64,000 nt of DNA, taken from Chitinibacter sp046530675. Lineage in GTDB: Bacteria; Pseudomonadota; Gammaproteobacteria; Burkholderiales; Chitinibacteraceae. Location: NCBI RefSeq assembly GCF_046530675.1, contig NZ_CP172558.1, forward strand, positions 248,001 to 312,000. The letters run 5' to 3'. Below, one piece after another: positions 1-8,902 of this stretch (position 1 is the stretch's first letter; each line of letters starts with the position of its first letter). The position numbers were made by a program, and so were the translations under genes. Below the pieces are notes generated by a model. That model saw only the letters and a list, made by a program, of their open reading frames with translations. It ran no database searches and was not told the DNA's origin.

Positions 1-1817
1 AGCTGGTCGCGCGCGTCAAGGACGCCAGCGGCTCGGTGATGGTGCGGCTGCTTAATTTCTATCCGAGTCAGGCGCAGCAATTGGCCGTCGGCAAACGCGT
101 TCGGCTGTACGGCGAAATCCGCCGTGGCTATTTCGGCCCGGAAATGGTGCACCCGAAAATCCGCGTCGGCGGTGAAGTCAGCCTGCAAGAAGCACTGAGC
201 CCGGTTTATCCGACCACAGCCGGGTTGTCGCAAGGTCAGCTCGCAACCTTGATTGCCAAGGCACTCAAAGCCGAGCCGCAGCCCGACACGCTGCCAGCGT
301 CTTTGCTTGATGAAATCAATCTTCCCGACTTTGCGAACAGCGTAAAACTGCTGCACAACCCGACTCCCGAAATTCCGCAGATTTTGCTGACTGCCCGAAC
401 TCACCCGGCTTGGCAGCGTTTGAAGTTTGACGAACTACTCGCGCAGCAATTGTCACTACGCCTCGCACGCGCGGTGCGGCGCGAACGCACTGCGCCAAAA
501 ATTGCACCGGAAGGCCGATTGGCCGCGCAACTCGTTGGCGGCCTGCCTTTTGGCCTGACTGGCGCGCAAAAGCGGGTCTTGCTCGAAATTACCCACGATC
601 TGAAGCAAAAACACCCGATGCAGCGCTTGCTGCAAGGCGACGTTGGCGCAGGTAAAACCATCGTTGCGGCGGTGGCCGCCTGCCACGCGATTGAAGCTGG
701 TTTTCAGGTCGCGATGCTCGCACCGACCGAGATTCTGGCCGAGCAGCATTATCAGAAACTCACTCAATGGCTGACGCCGCTGGGCATCAAGGTCATCTGG
801 CTGGCGGGCAGCTTAAAGAGCAAAGAAAAACGCGAAGCGCTCGCCGCAGCAGCCGACGGCAGCGCACAGCTATTGGTCGGCACGCACGCGATTTTTCAGG
901 CCAGCGTTGAGCTCAAAAATCTGGGGCTGGCGATTGTCGATGAACAGCATCGCTTTGGTGTTGCGCAACGGCTGGCCCTGCGCGAAAAAGGCGGCAGCCC
1001 GCATCAGTTGATGATGTCGGCGACGCCGATTCCGCGCACGCTGGCGATGAGTTTTTACGCCGATCTGGACGTCAGCGTGATCGACGAATTGCCGCCGGGC
1101 CGCACGCCGATTGTCACCAAACTGATTTCGGACGCGCGGCGCGACGAAATTATCGAGCGCATCGCAGCCAAGGTGCAGGAAGGTCGGCAGGTATATTGGG
1201 TGTGCCCGCTGATCGAGGAGTCGGAAACGCTGCAATTGCAAACCGCGGTCGATACACATGCGCAACTATCGGAAGAACTGGAAGGAATCAGCGTTGGACT
1301 CTTGCATGGCCGAATGAAAGCCGATGAAAAAGCCGCGACAATGGCGGCGTTTTCACGCAACGAAATTCAGGTCTTGGTCGCAACAACGGTAATCGAAGTC
1401 GGTGTCGATGTGCCGAACGCCAGCCTGATGGTGATCGAGCACGCCGAGCGCATGGGCTTGTCGCAATTACACCAGTTGCGCGGCCGCGTGGGGCGTGGCG
1501 CGCATGCGAGCTTGTGCATTTTGCTCTACACCGGCCCGCTCGGCGACACCGCCAAAGCGCGGCTCAAGGTCATTTACGAGCACACCGATGGCTTTGAAAT
1601 TGCGCGGCAAGATTTGCAGATTCGCGGCCCCGGCGAGCTGGCGGGCGTCAAGCAATCGGGCGTGCCGATGCTGCGCTTTGCCGATCTGGAAGCCGACGCC
1701 GACTTGCTCGAAATCGCGCGCGAAACCGCGGAGCAAATTCTGGCGCACAATCCGCAACTGGCGCTGCCGCACCTGGATCGCTGGCTACCGGGGCGCGAAG
1801 CCCTTCTAAAGGTTTGA
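1..1817 (+). CDS. recG: ATP-dependent DNA helicase RecG (5' end cut off by the window)
   Basis: RecG remodels stalled replication forks and branch-migrates Holliday junctions in the cytoplasm. The frame is open from base 3, so the true start lies before the window; what remains begins inside the N-terminal wedge (OB-fold) domain. Counting from the GTG at 36, Walker A (QGDVGAGKT) is near residues 199-207, the DEQH box (IVDEQHRFG) near 300, motif III (MMSATPIPRTL) near 330 and motif VI (QLRGRVGRG) near 480. The DEQH box followed by HRFG and the C-terminal region are diagnostic for RecG rather than PriA or Mfd. The C-terminus looks complete and ends in a normal stop. Identity is very secure; only the start is missing. 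Confidence 0.97.
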   Translation, partial: LVARVKDASGSVMVRLLNFYPSQAQQLAVGKRVRLYGEIRRGYFGPEMVHPKIRVGGEVSLQEALSPVYPTTAGLSQGQLATLIAKALKAEPQPDTLPASLLDEINLPDFANSVKLLHNPTPEIPQILLTARTHPAWQRLKFDELLAQQLSLRLARAVRRERTAPKIAPEGRLAAQLVGGLPFGLTGAQKRVLLEITHDLKQKHPMQRLLQGDVGAGKTIVAAVAACHAIEAGFQVAMLAPTEILAEQHYQKLTQWLTPLGIKVIWLAGSLKSKEKREALAAAADGSAQLLVGTHAIFQASVELKNLGLAIVDEQHRFGVAQRLALREKGGSPHQLMMSATPIPRTLAMSFYADLDVSVIDELPPGRTPIVTKLISDARRDEIIERIAAKVQEGRQVYWVCPLIEESETLQLQTAVDTHAQLSEELEGISVGLLHGRMKADEKAATMAAFSRNEIQVLVATTVIEVGVDVPNASLMVIEHAERMGLSQLHQLRGRVGRGAHASLCILLYTGPLGDTAKARLKVIYEHTDGFEIARQDLQIRGPGELAGVKQSGVPMLRFADLEADADLLEIARETAEQILAHNPQLALPHLDRWLPGREALLKV

Positions 1818-1869
1818 TTACAATCCATTTTAACCTACAGTAACAGCTCCAACTCCATGGAGATGCGCG

Positions 1870-2610
1870 GTGAAAATAGGGCGCTTTGCACTGGGTCTTT
1901 TATGCTGGGCACACATGGCGCACAGCAATGAGCCGGTTTTGCGGGTCGGGCTCGATGCCAGCTGGGTCGCCCCCCATGTCATTTATCAGGGCGAACAGCC
2001 CGTTGCTGGCGTGGTTTACGACGCCATTGAGCAGATTGCCAAAAATGTCCAGCTAAAAGTCAAATGGCAGGTGTTGCCGCGCAAGCGTCTGATGCAAATG
2101 CTCGACCAGCATCAGACCGATATGGTTTGCCATCTCCACCCCAAATGGCTCAGCCGCGAATATCCGCCGGAACGCTGGAGCGGTCTGTTCATGCGGCAAG
2201 AAAGTGTTTTCATCCAGCCCCCCAACCGTCCGGTCAAGCCACTGGTATTGGCTGAGGTCGACCACCTCGTTTTAGGGACGATTTTCGGTTATCAATACCC
2301 AGCGCTGGATGACTATTTCAAACACGGCAATATACAACGGCTAGACTCGCCCAGACTGGACGTGCTGTTAAAGCAAACAAGAAATGGCAAGCTACCGCTG
2401 AGCGTCGCCAATCGTCTCTCAGTCGAAGCATTTAATCGCACCTTGCCTGTCAATCAAAGGCTGACGATTACCCAAACACTGGATACGCAGGAAACCTTGT
2501 GTCTGCTCGCCGACAAGCCCGGTTTACCCGTAGCGCAAATCAAACAGGCCATAGAGCAACTGCATAGCAGCAAGCAACTTGAGGCCATCATCGATCAATA
2601 CACTCGTTAA
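1870..2610 (+). CDS. Periplasmic solute-binding protein, amino-acid-binding (SBP_bac_3-like) family
   Basis: Predicted exported protein of 246 residues. The first 19 residues form a short signal peptide (a Lys/Arg start, a hydrophobic stretch, cleavage near AHS). The mature part has the look of family-3 solute-binding proteins: an opening strand (LRVGLDASW), a middle region with short Gly-rich strands (LVLGTIFGYQYP) and a helical C-terminus. The GTG start is chosen because a GGAG lies 7 bases upstream. No permease or ATPase gene is nearby, so it may act as a stand-alone sensor or with a distant transporter. A second protein of the same broad family follows on the same strand. The ligand cannot be told from sequence. 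Confidence 0.7.
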   Translation: MKIGRFALGLLCWAHMAHSNEPVLRVGLDASWVAPHVIYQGEQPVAGVVYDAIEQIAKNVQLKVKWQVLPRKRLMQMLDQHQTDMVCHLHPKWLSREYPPERWSGLFMRQESVFIQPPNRPVKPLVLAEVDHLVLGTIFGYQYPALDDYFKHGNIQRLDSPRLDVLLKQTRNGKLPLSVANRLSVEAFNRTLPVNQRLTITQTLDTQETLCLLADKPGLPVAQIKQAIEQLHSSKQLEAIIDQYTR

Positions 2611-2748
2611 TGATGCCGGCAATTTTGCCGCGCCAGCAGTCACGCTTCACACTGCTCGTTGGCCTTCACTGCCAGCCTGATGCATAGTGAGCTGAAGAGC
2701 TTTCGCAACCCATCGACTTGCCAAACAAGCACGAAACAGGCCTTCAAC

Positions 2749-3507
2749 ATGAAACTCTGCGCTTCTTCGCGATTACACCTGCTGCCCGCGCTACTGGCCG
2801 GTCTCGTCGCATCGTCCAGCGTTGCGACTGATTTAACGCTAATGGTGGGCGACAACCCGCCTTTTAATAGTTTTATCGAAGAGCAACCCACGGGGCTGGC
2901 GGTCGATATCGTCAATGAAATGCTCAAACGCAGCGCGATTAGCGCCAACCAGTACAACTTTCCCTGGGCACGCGCACTGCAAACTGCAGCTTCTAGCCCG
3001 AATCATTGCGTCTACACACTGGGACGCATTGCCGAGCGGGAAGCGCGTTATGTCTGGGTCGGTCCGATTGCCAGCATTCAGGGCGTATTTTTCGGGCTGC
3101 GCGGACGCAACTTGCAAGTCAAAACGCTCGATGATGCGCGCAAGCTGCGCGTCGGTGATTTACGTCAGGGTGCGAATGCGATTCTGCTTGAGCAGCAGGG
3201 TTTCAAAATTGATTACGCCAATAGCGAAGAGCAAAACGTCAAAAAGCTGCTCGCAGGGCGGATTGACCTGTATCCGGCCAGTGTTTTTGCCGCTAGGCAA
3301 ATTGCTAGAAGAATGAAAATCGATCCGCATCTCTTGCAGCCTTTGCTGGCGTTTAATCAAGTCGATCTATATCTCGGCTGCAGCCCAGCGACCGAACCGC
3401 GCTTGATCAAACAGCTCAGTAGCACACTCAATCAAATGCGTTCCGACAATACCCTCAGGCAGCTTGAGGCACGCTATAGCAATCAGCTCGCCTTGCCAGA
3501 CAAATAG
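2749..3507 (+). CDS. Periplasmic solute-binding protein, SBP_bac_3-like family
   Basis: A 252-residue exported protein. An in-frame ATG exists 90 bases upstream, but the start at 2749 is preferred because it directly precedes a signal peptide (MKLCASSRLHLLPALLAGLV, cleavage near SVA) and has an AGG upstream. The mature protein opens with LTLMVGDNPPFNSF, typical of amino-acid-type binding proteins, followed by GLAVDIVNEMLKRS and a later RVGDLRQGANAILL segment. It lies about 140 bases after a related gene, also without transporter genes, which suggests an old tandem duplication that has diverged strongly. Function beyond ligand binding is unknown. Confidence 0.72.
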   Translation: MKLCASSRLHLLPALLAGLVASSSVATDLTLMVGDNPPFNSFIEEQPTGLAVDIVNEMLKRSAISANQYNFPWARALQTAASSPNHCVYTLGRIAEREARYVWVGPIASIQGVFFGLRGRNLQVKTLDDARKLRVGDLRQGANAILLEQQGFKIDYANSEEQNVKKLLAGRIDLYPASVFAARQIARRMKIDPHLLQPLLAFNQVDLYLGCSPATEPRLIKQLSSTLNQMRSDNTLRQLEARYSNQLALPDK

Positions 3508-3626
3508 CCGCACAAATACTCCCCACCTGTATTCCATTGCAAGCAATGCCCAAATTGCCACAAAAAGACATACCCATAAGAGTCAACACTGTATAGATAG
3601 AACGCATTGGGCAAGCCCAGCAGACC

Positions 3627-4919
3627 CTAAGCTTTTTTCGCTTCAGCCTGGGCTGCCGCCTCGCGCAGCTTGTCTTTTTTGCTTTTACGTTTGCCCTTGA
3701 TTCCGCCATTCGTCTCGGAGACCTGAGCAACGGGTTTAACCGAAAAATCATCTTTGGGTTCAAAACCTGCGATCCGTTCGCGCTCCAGTTTGAGACCAAG
3801 CTGTTTTTCAATCACTTTGAAATGCGCGGCAAAATCGGCACTGACAAAACTCACCGCTTCGCCCCGCTCTCCTGCCCGACCGGTACGGCCAATGCGGTGC
3901 GTGTAATCGGTGCTAGAACGCGGCAAATCGTAATTCACCACGGCGGGCAACTGGGCAATATCAATGCCGCGCGCAGCCAGATCGGTCGCCACGACGACCT
4001 GGATTCGCGACGCCTTGATGTCGCTGATCACCTGGCTGCGCTTGCCCTGCTCGAAGCTGCCGTGAAAAGCTTCTGCCTTGACCCCAGCGCGTTTGAGTTT
4101 TTTGGCCACATGCTCGGCGGCGTATTGTGTCGCGACAAACACCAGCACGCGCTGCCAGCCGCGCTCTTTCAATAAATGCCGCAGCAACATCGTCCGCGCG
4201 GCTTCATCGACTTCAATCGCGCGCTGCCAGATGTCGGGTACAGCGACGGGCGTGGCTTCGATTTCAATTCGTGTCGGGTCGCGCAATAATTTTTCGGCCA
4301 GCTCTTGCACCGCTGGTGCAAACGTCGCCGAGAAAAACAGGTTTTGCCGCTCCAGCGGCAGCAAAGCCAGAATCCGATTTAGCTCGTCGCTAAAGCCCAG
4401 ATCAAACAGCCGGTCGGCTTCGTCGAGCACCAGCTGCTGAACCGCGTTGATTTTCAACGCATTTTGCGCGAGCAAATCAAGCAAGCGCCCCGGCGTCGCC
4501 ACGACGATATCGGCGCCGCCGCGTAAAACCATCATTTGCGGGTTAATCGATACACCGCCGTAAACACAGGCGAGTTTGGGTTTGTCGGGCAGGCGTTTGC
4601 TCAGGTCACGAATCGTCTCGGCCACCTGCACGGCCAGCTCGCGCGTCGGCACCAGAATCAGCGTTTGTACGTGTTTGTGTTTGGGACGTAAATCGGAGTC
4701 AAGCGTATTAAGGTGCGCACGATATTGCTGATATTTCTGCAGCAGCGGCAGCACAAACGCTGCCGTTTTACCCGAGCCGGTTTGCGCGCAAGCGAGCACA
4801 TCACTACCTGCAACAATTGCCGGTATCGCGGCTTGCTGGATAGTCGTTGGCGTTGAAAACCCGTGTTCAAGTGTGGCTCGAACGAGTTGATCGGATAAAC
4901 CCAGAGCGGCAAATGACAT
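3627..4919 (-). CDS. rhlE: DEAD-box ATP-dependent RNA helicase, RhlE type
   Basis: An RNA helicase of 430 residues, probably acting in ribosome assembly or RNA turnover in the cytoplasm. The Q-motif (TPTTIQQAAIP) is at residues 24-34, Walker A (AQTGSGKT) at 45-52, PTREL at 91-95, DEAD (VLDEADRLFDLGF) at 164-176, then SAT (FFSATFAP) and HRIGRTGRAG. The tail is rich in Lys and Arg (KGKRKSKKDK), as in RhlE proteins with RNA-binding extensions. A TTG two codons upstream is in frame, but the ATG at 4919 is the normal family start. RhlE is favoured over DbpA, SrmB or CsdA from the motif spacing and short basic tail; the subtype is less certain than the family. Confidence 0.88.
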   Translation of the reverse strand: MSFAALGLSDQLVRATLEHGFSTPTTIQQAAIPAIVAGSDVLACAQTGSGKTAAFVLPLLQKYQQYRAHLNTLDSDLRPKHKHVQTLILVPTRELAVQVAETIRDLSKRLPDKPKLACVYGGVSINPQMMVLRGGADIVVATPGRLLDLLAQNALKINAVQQLVLDEADRLFDLGFSDELNRILALLPLERQNLFFSATFAPAVQELAEKLLRDPTRIEIEATPVAVPDIWQRAIEVDEAARTMLLRHLLKERGWQRVLVFVATQYAAEHVAKKLKRAGVKAEAFHGSFEQGKRSQVISDIKASRIQVVVATDLAARGIDIAQLPAVVNYDLPRSSTDYTHRIGRTGRAGERGEAVSFVSADFAAHFKVIEKQLGLKLERERIAGFEPKDDFSVKPVAQVSETNGGIKGKRKSKKDKLREAAAQAEAKKA

Positions 4920-5029
4920 ATACAAAACCAGTAAACATGAGCGGGCAGTTTACTGCATTGCAGCCCCAAGCCGGGTAACGATCTGCGAGACGGCCTACAA
5001 TAAAATAACCTCAACACCCCGCTAACGCC

Positions 5030-5764
5030 ATGAGTATTCGCCACCGCATTGCAAATCAATGCTTCCAGGTTCTGGAAGAACTGGAAAATGCTCGCCAGCG
5101 ATTTCTGGCGGGCAATGATGAAGAGGCATTGCACGACATTCGCGTACATTTGCGCATCTTGCGCACCATTTTACCGCTGGTGTTTTCCCGCCGCGCCAAG
5201 CTCGAGCAAACGGTCTTGCGAGCATTCAAATCACTGGCACAAAGCAGTAATCCGGCGCGGGATCTGGAAGTATTGCTTGCAACACTGGGTGAGCATCCCG
5301 CCACTGAGGCGCTCCGGCAAGAATTGATCAACCATTACGCCATTTTGCACCAGCGATTTGCCAGCGGCGATTTCGAGGTGCTGACCACTACGGCGGCTTA
5401 TCTGGTGAAACAGCGCCTGCAACACGCTGGCAAAAATGGCGTCACACCGTGGCGGCAGATATTGAAGCTGCAGAAGCGGCTCGATCTGGCCTTGCAACAT
5501 CAGGATTTCAAGGCCTCAGCACCGACTGACAAGGCGCTGCTAGCCTGGCATCAGCTACGCATTTGCATAAAACGATTGCGCTATCTGCACGAATTTGCGC
5601 TCGCAGCACCTGATCGCGCGATACTCAAGCGACTCAAAGCTGCGCAGCAGGTGCTGGGCGAGTTGCACGATGCGCAAAACCTGAGTCGCTACCAGCACAT
5701 CGATTTTGCACCGTTGCTGGCGCAAGCCGAAGCCCAGCGGCACTTACTGTGCCGACTCAGTTAG
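5030..5764 (+). CDS. CHAD domain protein
   Basis: A 244-residue, all-helical CHAD protein. CHAD domains carry many conserved His and basic residues and bind inorganic polyphosphate. The hallmarks are seen: LHDIRVHLRILR near residues 34-45, then the second-half repeat with LRICIKRLRYLHEF near 178-191 and LGELHDAQN near 213-221. There is no CYTH domain in this chain; elsewhere CHAD is often fused to CYTH. It has no signal peptide or membrane segment, so it is probably cytoplasmic or granule-bound. It diverges from the rhlE gene across a 110-base gap and converges with thpR 11 bases away. Two CYTH-type genes lie about 23 kb downstream. Family assignment is firm; the role is inferred. Confidence 0.85.
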   Translation: MSIRHRIANQCFQVLEELENARQRFLAGNDEEALHDIRVHLRILRTILPLVFSRRAKLEQTVLRAFKSLAQSSNPARDLEVLLATLGEHPATEALRQELINHYAILHQRFASGDFEVLTTTAAYLVKQRLQHAGKNGVTPWRQILKLQKRLDLALQHQDFKASAPTDKALLAWHQLRICIKRLRYLHEFALAAPDRAILKRLKAAQQVLGELHDAQNLSRYQHIDFAPLLAQAEAQRHLLCRLS

Positions 5765-5775
5765 CTGCATACCAC

Positions 5776-6294
5776 TCAGGGTGACAGCGGTAAATAGTAC
5801 GAACCTTCCGAGTTGCTCAATGAGGCATAAAGTCGTGGCGCAGCCAGCGACAGTGACAATGGTGGCGTCAATTTGCGTTGATACATCCGGGAATGGCGCA
5901 GCAGGGTCAGATGCAGGCAAAAAGGCCGTGGATCTGGCGTAAAACCGGCTGATCGCAATGTGCCACGGCACTCTGCAACCCACTCGTCAAGCCGCGTTGA
6001 AATCAAGCTGCTGCCCAGCCAGACGATGCCGTGCGGCGCACGACCGAAACTGCCGATCCGATCCAGCAACATCTCCTGCTCGATCCATGCCTGCCTTTGC
6101 AGCAAGGCCAGCAACCGGGGAATGTGCGTCACTGGCGTCATGCCAAGAAAGGCCAGCGTGAGGTGAAAATTGGCAGCAGGGATCGCTCGTCCACCCAGCG
6201 TGTGCTGCAGCTCATCACGCAGCGGAATGATGAGCTGTCGTTGCGTATCACTGAGCGGAACGGCAATGAATAAGCGCTCTTCAGTCGGCATCAT
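5776..6294 (-). CDS. thpR: RNA 2',3'-cyclic phosphodiesterase (2'-5' RNA ligase family)
   Basis: A member of the 2H phosphoesterase superfamily, which hydrolyses 2',3'-cyclic phosphates on RNA ends and can join 2'-5' linked tRNA halves in vitro. Both catalytic HxT motifs are present: HLTLAFLG in the first half and HLTLLRH in the second. About 172 residues from the ATG at 6294, close to the usual length near 175-180. A second ATG at 6291 is adjacent; the longer frame that reaches 6339 has an N-terminal extension unlike the family. It converges with the CHAD gene. The physiological substrate of this family in bacteria is poorly known. Confidence 0.88.
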   Translation of the reverse strand: MMPTEERLFIAVPLSDTQRQLIIPLRDELQHTLGGRAIPAANFHLTLAFLGMTPVTHIPRLLALLQRQAWIEQEMLLDRIGSFGRAPHGIVWLGSSLISTRLDEWVAECRGTLRSAGFTPDPRPFCLHLTLLRHSRMYQRKLTPPLSLSLAAPRLYASLSNSEGSYYLPLSP

Positions 6295-6342
6295 TGCGCA
6301 ACACAGTATCAGCCTCCGAACGGGATCCAAGCAAAACACAGT

Positions 6343-6972
6343 CTAGCGTACTTTATTCGGTCCGCGTCGGCCACGCTGTTTCGGCCGGGTCGCTTTTTCA
6401 ACGTCGTGGCGCGGCGCACCGGGCGCGGCGACATTGAGCAATTTATACTTCCCCAAAGCGATACCATCCAGGGTATAGCCACCTATAGCATAGCGAATAA
6501 GGCGTAGAGTCGGATACCCAACCTTGGCCGTCATTCGTCGCACCTGCCGGTTTTTGCCCTCGGAAATGGTAATTTCCAGCCACGTCGTCGGAATATTGGC
6601 GCGCTCGCGTATCGGCGGCACACGCGGCCAGACGATGGCTGGCTGCTCGATAATTCGTGCGCCCGCAGGCTGGGTTTTAAAATCGCCCAGATCCAGCCCG
6701 CCTGCACGTAAAGCCTGCAGGGCTGCTTCGTCGGGAATGCCTTCGACCTGCACCCAGTAGATTTTGGGCAACTTGTGTTTCGGATCGGTAATCCGGTGAA
6801 TCAGCGCGCCATTGCCAGTGAGCAATAACAGCCCTTCCGAATCGGTATCGAGCCTCCCGGCGGCGTACACATCTTTAATTGATACGTAATCGGCCAGACA
6901 TTGGTGCGGCAGGCTGGGCGTGAATTGGCAAATTACACCGTAGGGTTTATTCAACAGGATAAGCTGTGGCAT
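6343..6972 (-). CDS. rluE: 23S rRNA pseudouridine synthase, RluE-type (RsuA family)
   Basis: Converts a uridine in 23S rRNA to pseudouridine (U2457 in the E. coli enzyme). The start at 6972 (MPQLILLNKPYGVICQF) matches the usual RluE beginning; the frame runs open further upstream but that extension is not family-like. The catalytic GRLDTDSEGLLLLT motif with its Asp lies near residue 40, and SEGKNRQVRRM, the second family signature, near 140. No S4 RNA-binding domain precedes the catalytic domain, as expected for RluE and unlike RsuA or RluB. The tail is Arg/Lys-rich (RPKQRGRRG), probably an RNA contact. It is divergent from icd, 128 bases away. Confidence 0.87.
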   Translation of the reverse strand: MPQLILLNKPYGVICQFTPSLPHQCLADYVSIKDVYAAGRLDTDSEGLLLLTGNGALIHRITDPKHKLPKIYWVQVEGIPDEAALQALRAGGLDLGDFKTQPAGARIIEQPAIVWPRVPPIRERANIPTTWLEITISEGKNRQVRRMTAKVGYPTLRLIRYAIGGYTLDGIALGKYKLLNVAAPGAPRHDVEKATRPKQRGRRGPNKVR

Positions 6973-7100
6973 GGCGAACGGACTTGGCAGAGATGCGTCA
7001 AACCTGTGATAATAGTGCGTTTTTTCTGCTTGGCTTGAAAAAATCAAATATAAAGTCGGGCAGAACATTATCAATGAAGTAATTCACAGGAAATAGCACG

Positions 7101-8324
7101 ATGAGTCTGATCAAAGTACCTCAGGGCGGCACGAAAATCGTTCCTAACCTCGCGACGCCAGATAATCCGATTATCCCGTTTATCGAAGGTGATGGCATTG
7201 GTGTAGATATCACACCAGTAATGATCGACGTCGTCGATGCGGCTGTGAAAAAATGTTACGGCGACGCACGTAAAATCCACTGGATGGAAATCTACTGCGG
7301 CGAGAAAGCGTCTAAATTGTACCCGGACGGTTCTTACCTGCCACAAGAAACCCTCGATGCATTGAAAGAATACGTTGTATCGATCAAAGGCCCATTAGCG
7401 ACGCCAGTTGGCGGCGGTATCCGTTCATTGAACGTAGCGCTGCGTCAAAACCTGGACCTGTACGTTTGTCTGCGTCCAGTGCGTTATTTCCAAGGCGTTC
7501 CTTCACCAGTAAAACACCCAGAACGCGTTGACATGACGATCTTCCGTGAAAACACTGAAGACATCTACGCCGGTATCGAGTGGGATGCCAATTCTGAAGG
7601 CGCGAAAAAAGTTATCGAATTCCTGCAAAAAGAAATGGGCGTGAACAAGATTCGCTTCCCTGAGTCTTCTTCTATCGGTATCAAGCCAGTATCTAAAGAA
7701 GGTACTGAGCGTCTGGTTCGCAAAGCAATTCAATATGCGATCGACAACAACCGTAAGAGCGTTACCTTGGTTCACAAAGGTAACATCATGAAGTTCACCG
7801 AAGGTATGTTCCGCACTTGGGGCTACGAGCTGGCGAAAAACGAATTCGGCGGCGTTGAGATCGACGGCGGCCCATGGTTGCAATTGCCTAACGGCATCGT
7901 GATCAAAGACGTGATTGCTGACGCGTTCCTGCAACAGATCCTGTTGCGTCCAGCTGACTACGATGTAATCGCAACACTGAACCTGAACGGCGACTACATT
8001 TCTGACGCTTTGGCAGCTGAAGTAGGCGGTATCGGTATCGCTCCTGGCGCGAACTTGTCTGACAACGTAGCGTGCTTTGAAGCAACGCACGGTACTGCGC
8101 CGAAATACGCGGGCCAAGACAAAGTGAACCCGGGCTCTATCATTCTGTCGGCTGAAATGATGTTGCGTCACATGGGCTGGACTGAAGCCGCTGACAAGAT
8201 CATCGAAGCTATGGGCAAAGCAATTCAGGACAAGATCGTGACTTACGACTTCGCCCGCCTGATGGACGACGCACAAGAAGTTTCTTGCTCGGCCTTCGGC
8301 AAAGCCATGATCGAGCGCATGTAA
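7101..8324 (+). CDS. icd: NADP-dependent isocitrate dehydrogenase
   Basis: Oxidative decarboxylation of isocitrate to 2-oxoglutarate with NADP in the TCA cycle. At 407 residues it is close to E. coli Icd. Visible hallmarks are the substrate-binding loop GGGIRSLNVALRQ (containing the Ser that AceK phosphorylates in enterics), FRENTEDIYAGIEW, the Lys in LVHKGNIMKFTEG, and NLNGDYISDALAAEVGG with the metal-binding Asp residues. A GGAA lies about 10 bases before the ATG. Codon choice (CGT, CCA, GTA, many A/T-ending) differs visibly from neighbours and fits a highly expressed gene rather than foreign DNA. TATAAA at 7049-7054 is a possible -10 box. A strong terminator follows. Confidence 0.97.
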   Translation: MSLIKVPQGGTKIVPNLATPDNPIIPFIEGDGIGVDITPVMIDVVDAAVKKCYGDARKIHWMEIYCGEKASKLYPDGSYLPQETLDALKEYVVSIKGPLATPVGGGIRSLNVALRQNLDLYVCLRPVRYFQGVPSPVKHPERVDMTIFRENTEDIYAGIEWDANSEGAKKVIEFLQKEMGVNKIRFPESSSIGIKPVSKEGTERLVRKAIQYAIDNNRKSVTLVHKGNIMKFTEGMFRTWGYELAKNEFGGVEIDGGPWLQLPNGIVIKDVIADAFLQQILLRPADYDVIATLNLNGDYISDALAAEVGGIGIAPGANLSDNVACFEATHGTAPKYAGQDKVNPGSIILSAEMMLRHMGWTEAADKIIEAMGKAIQDKIVTYDFARLMDDAQEVSCSAFGKAMIERM

Positions 8325-8344
8325 TCGAACATCCGCTGATCAAT

Positions 8345-8374
8345 AAAAAACCCCGCCTGGCGGGGTTTTTTTAT
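8345..8374 (+). terminator. Rho-independent terminator of icd
   Basis: A GC-rich hairpin (CCCCGCC-TG-GCGGGG, 8351-8365) flanked by A-runs and followed by seven T residues, 20-odd bases after the icd stop codon. Confidence 0.92.
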
Positions 8375-8412
8375 TTCTTACAAATTGCACCGATATACTC
8401 AAGTAACAGGCA

Positions 8413-8446
8413 ATAAAAAACCCGCAGCTTCAGCAGCGGGTCTGGG
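8413..8446 (-). terminator. Rho-independent terminator of the cold-shock gene
   Basis: Read on the minus strand, CCCGC...GCGGG (8421-8440) is followed by TTTTTTATT, directly after the cold-shock gene stop. It faces the icd terminator, giving back-to-back insulation of the convergent pair. Confidence 0.88.
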
Positions 8447-8458
8447 AACGCTTAAAAA

Positions 8459-8662
8459 TCAAGCAGTCTGGATATTACCAGCTTGCATCCCTTTCTGACC
8501 TTGGGTCAACTCGAACGATACGCGCTGACCTTCTTTCAAAGTTTTGAAACCTGGCATATTGATCGCAGAAAAGTGCGCGAACAAATCATCACCACCTTCG
8601 TCTGGAGTGATAAAGCCAAAACCCTTAGAATCGTTGAACCACTTAACTGTACCTAATGCCAT
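8459..8662 (-). CDS. Cold-shock protein, CspA family
   Basis: A single cold-shock (OB-fold) domain of 67 residues, an RNA chaperone that binds single-stranded nucleic acid. It starts MALGTVKWFNDSKGFGFI, contains RNP1 (KGFGFI) and RNP2 (LFAHFS), and ends within the domain. The ATG at 8662 is preferred over the six-codon longer frame because AGGA lies about 9 bases upstream and the family starts here. The long untranslated leader upstream is typical of csp genes whose mRNA structure senses temperature. Which CspA paralogue this is cannot be decided from one copy. Confidence 0.95.
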   Translation of the reverse strand: MALGTVKWFNDSKGFGFITPDEGGDDLFAHFSAINMPGFKTLKEGQRVSFELTQGQKGMQAGNIQTA

Positions 8663-8772
8663 GTCGAAATAATCCTGCAAACTAAATTAAATATTCATGA
8701 AATTCTGGCCAACAATTCAATGCTGAAACCAAGACTTAGTTAGACAGAAATCTTCCATCAAACTTGCATTAC

Positions 8773-8802
8773 TTTTTACGCCAGAACAACCTAGACGGTC
8801 AA
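8773..8802 (-). promoter_or_regulatory. Putative sigma-70 promoter of the cold-shock gene
   Basis: On the minus strand TTGACC (8797-8802) is separated by 18 bases from TAAAAA (8773-8778). This would give a leader of about 100 bases before the ATG at 8662, the kind of long leader seen in csp genes. The -10 match is only moderate. Confidence 0.42.
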
Positions 8803-8902
8803 GTGGAACAATCTTTAACAATTCACAGTGTGTCATCTCAATCACGCTTGAAAAAACATGACTTAGAGCCAAAATAGAAGAGACACAGCAGGTCAAAACA
8901 TA

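Noticed and set aside
7101..8324. icd as horizontally acquired because of different codon use
   Set aside because: The codons match those favoured in highly expressed genes and the enzyme is a core TCA protein, so expression level explains the difference.
8663..8902. A riboswitch in the cold-shock leader
   Set aside because: The long leader is typical of csp genes, and I see no conserved ligand-binding riboswitch motif.
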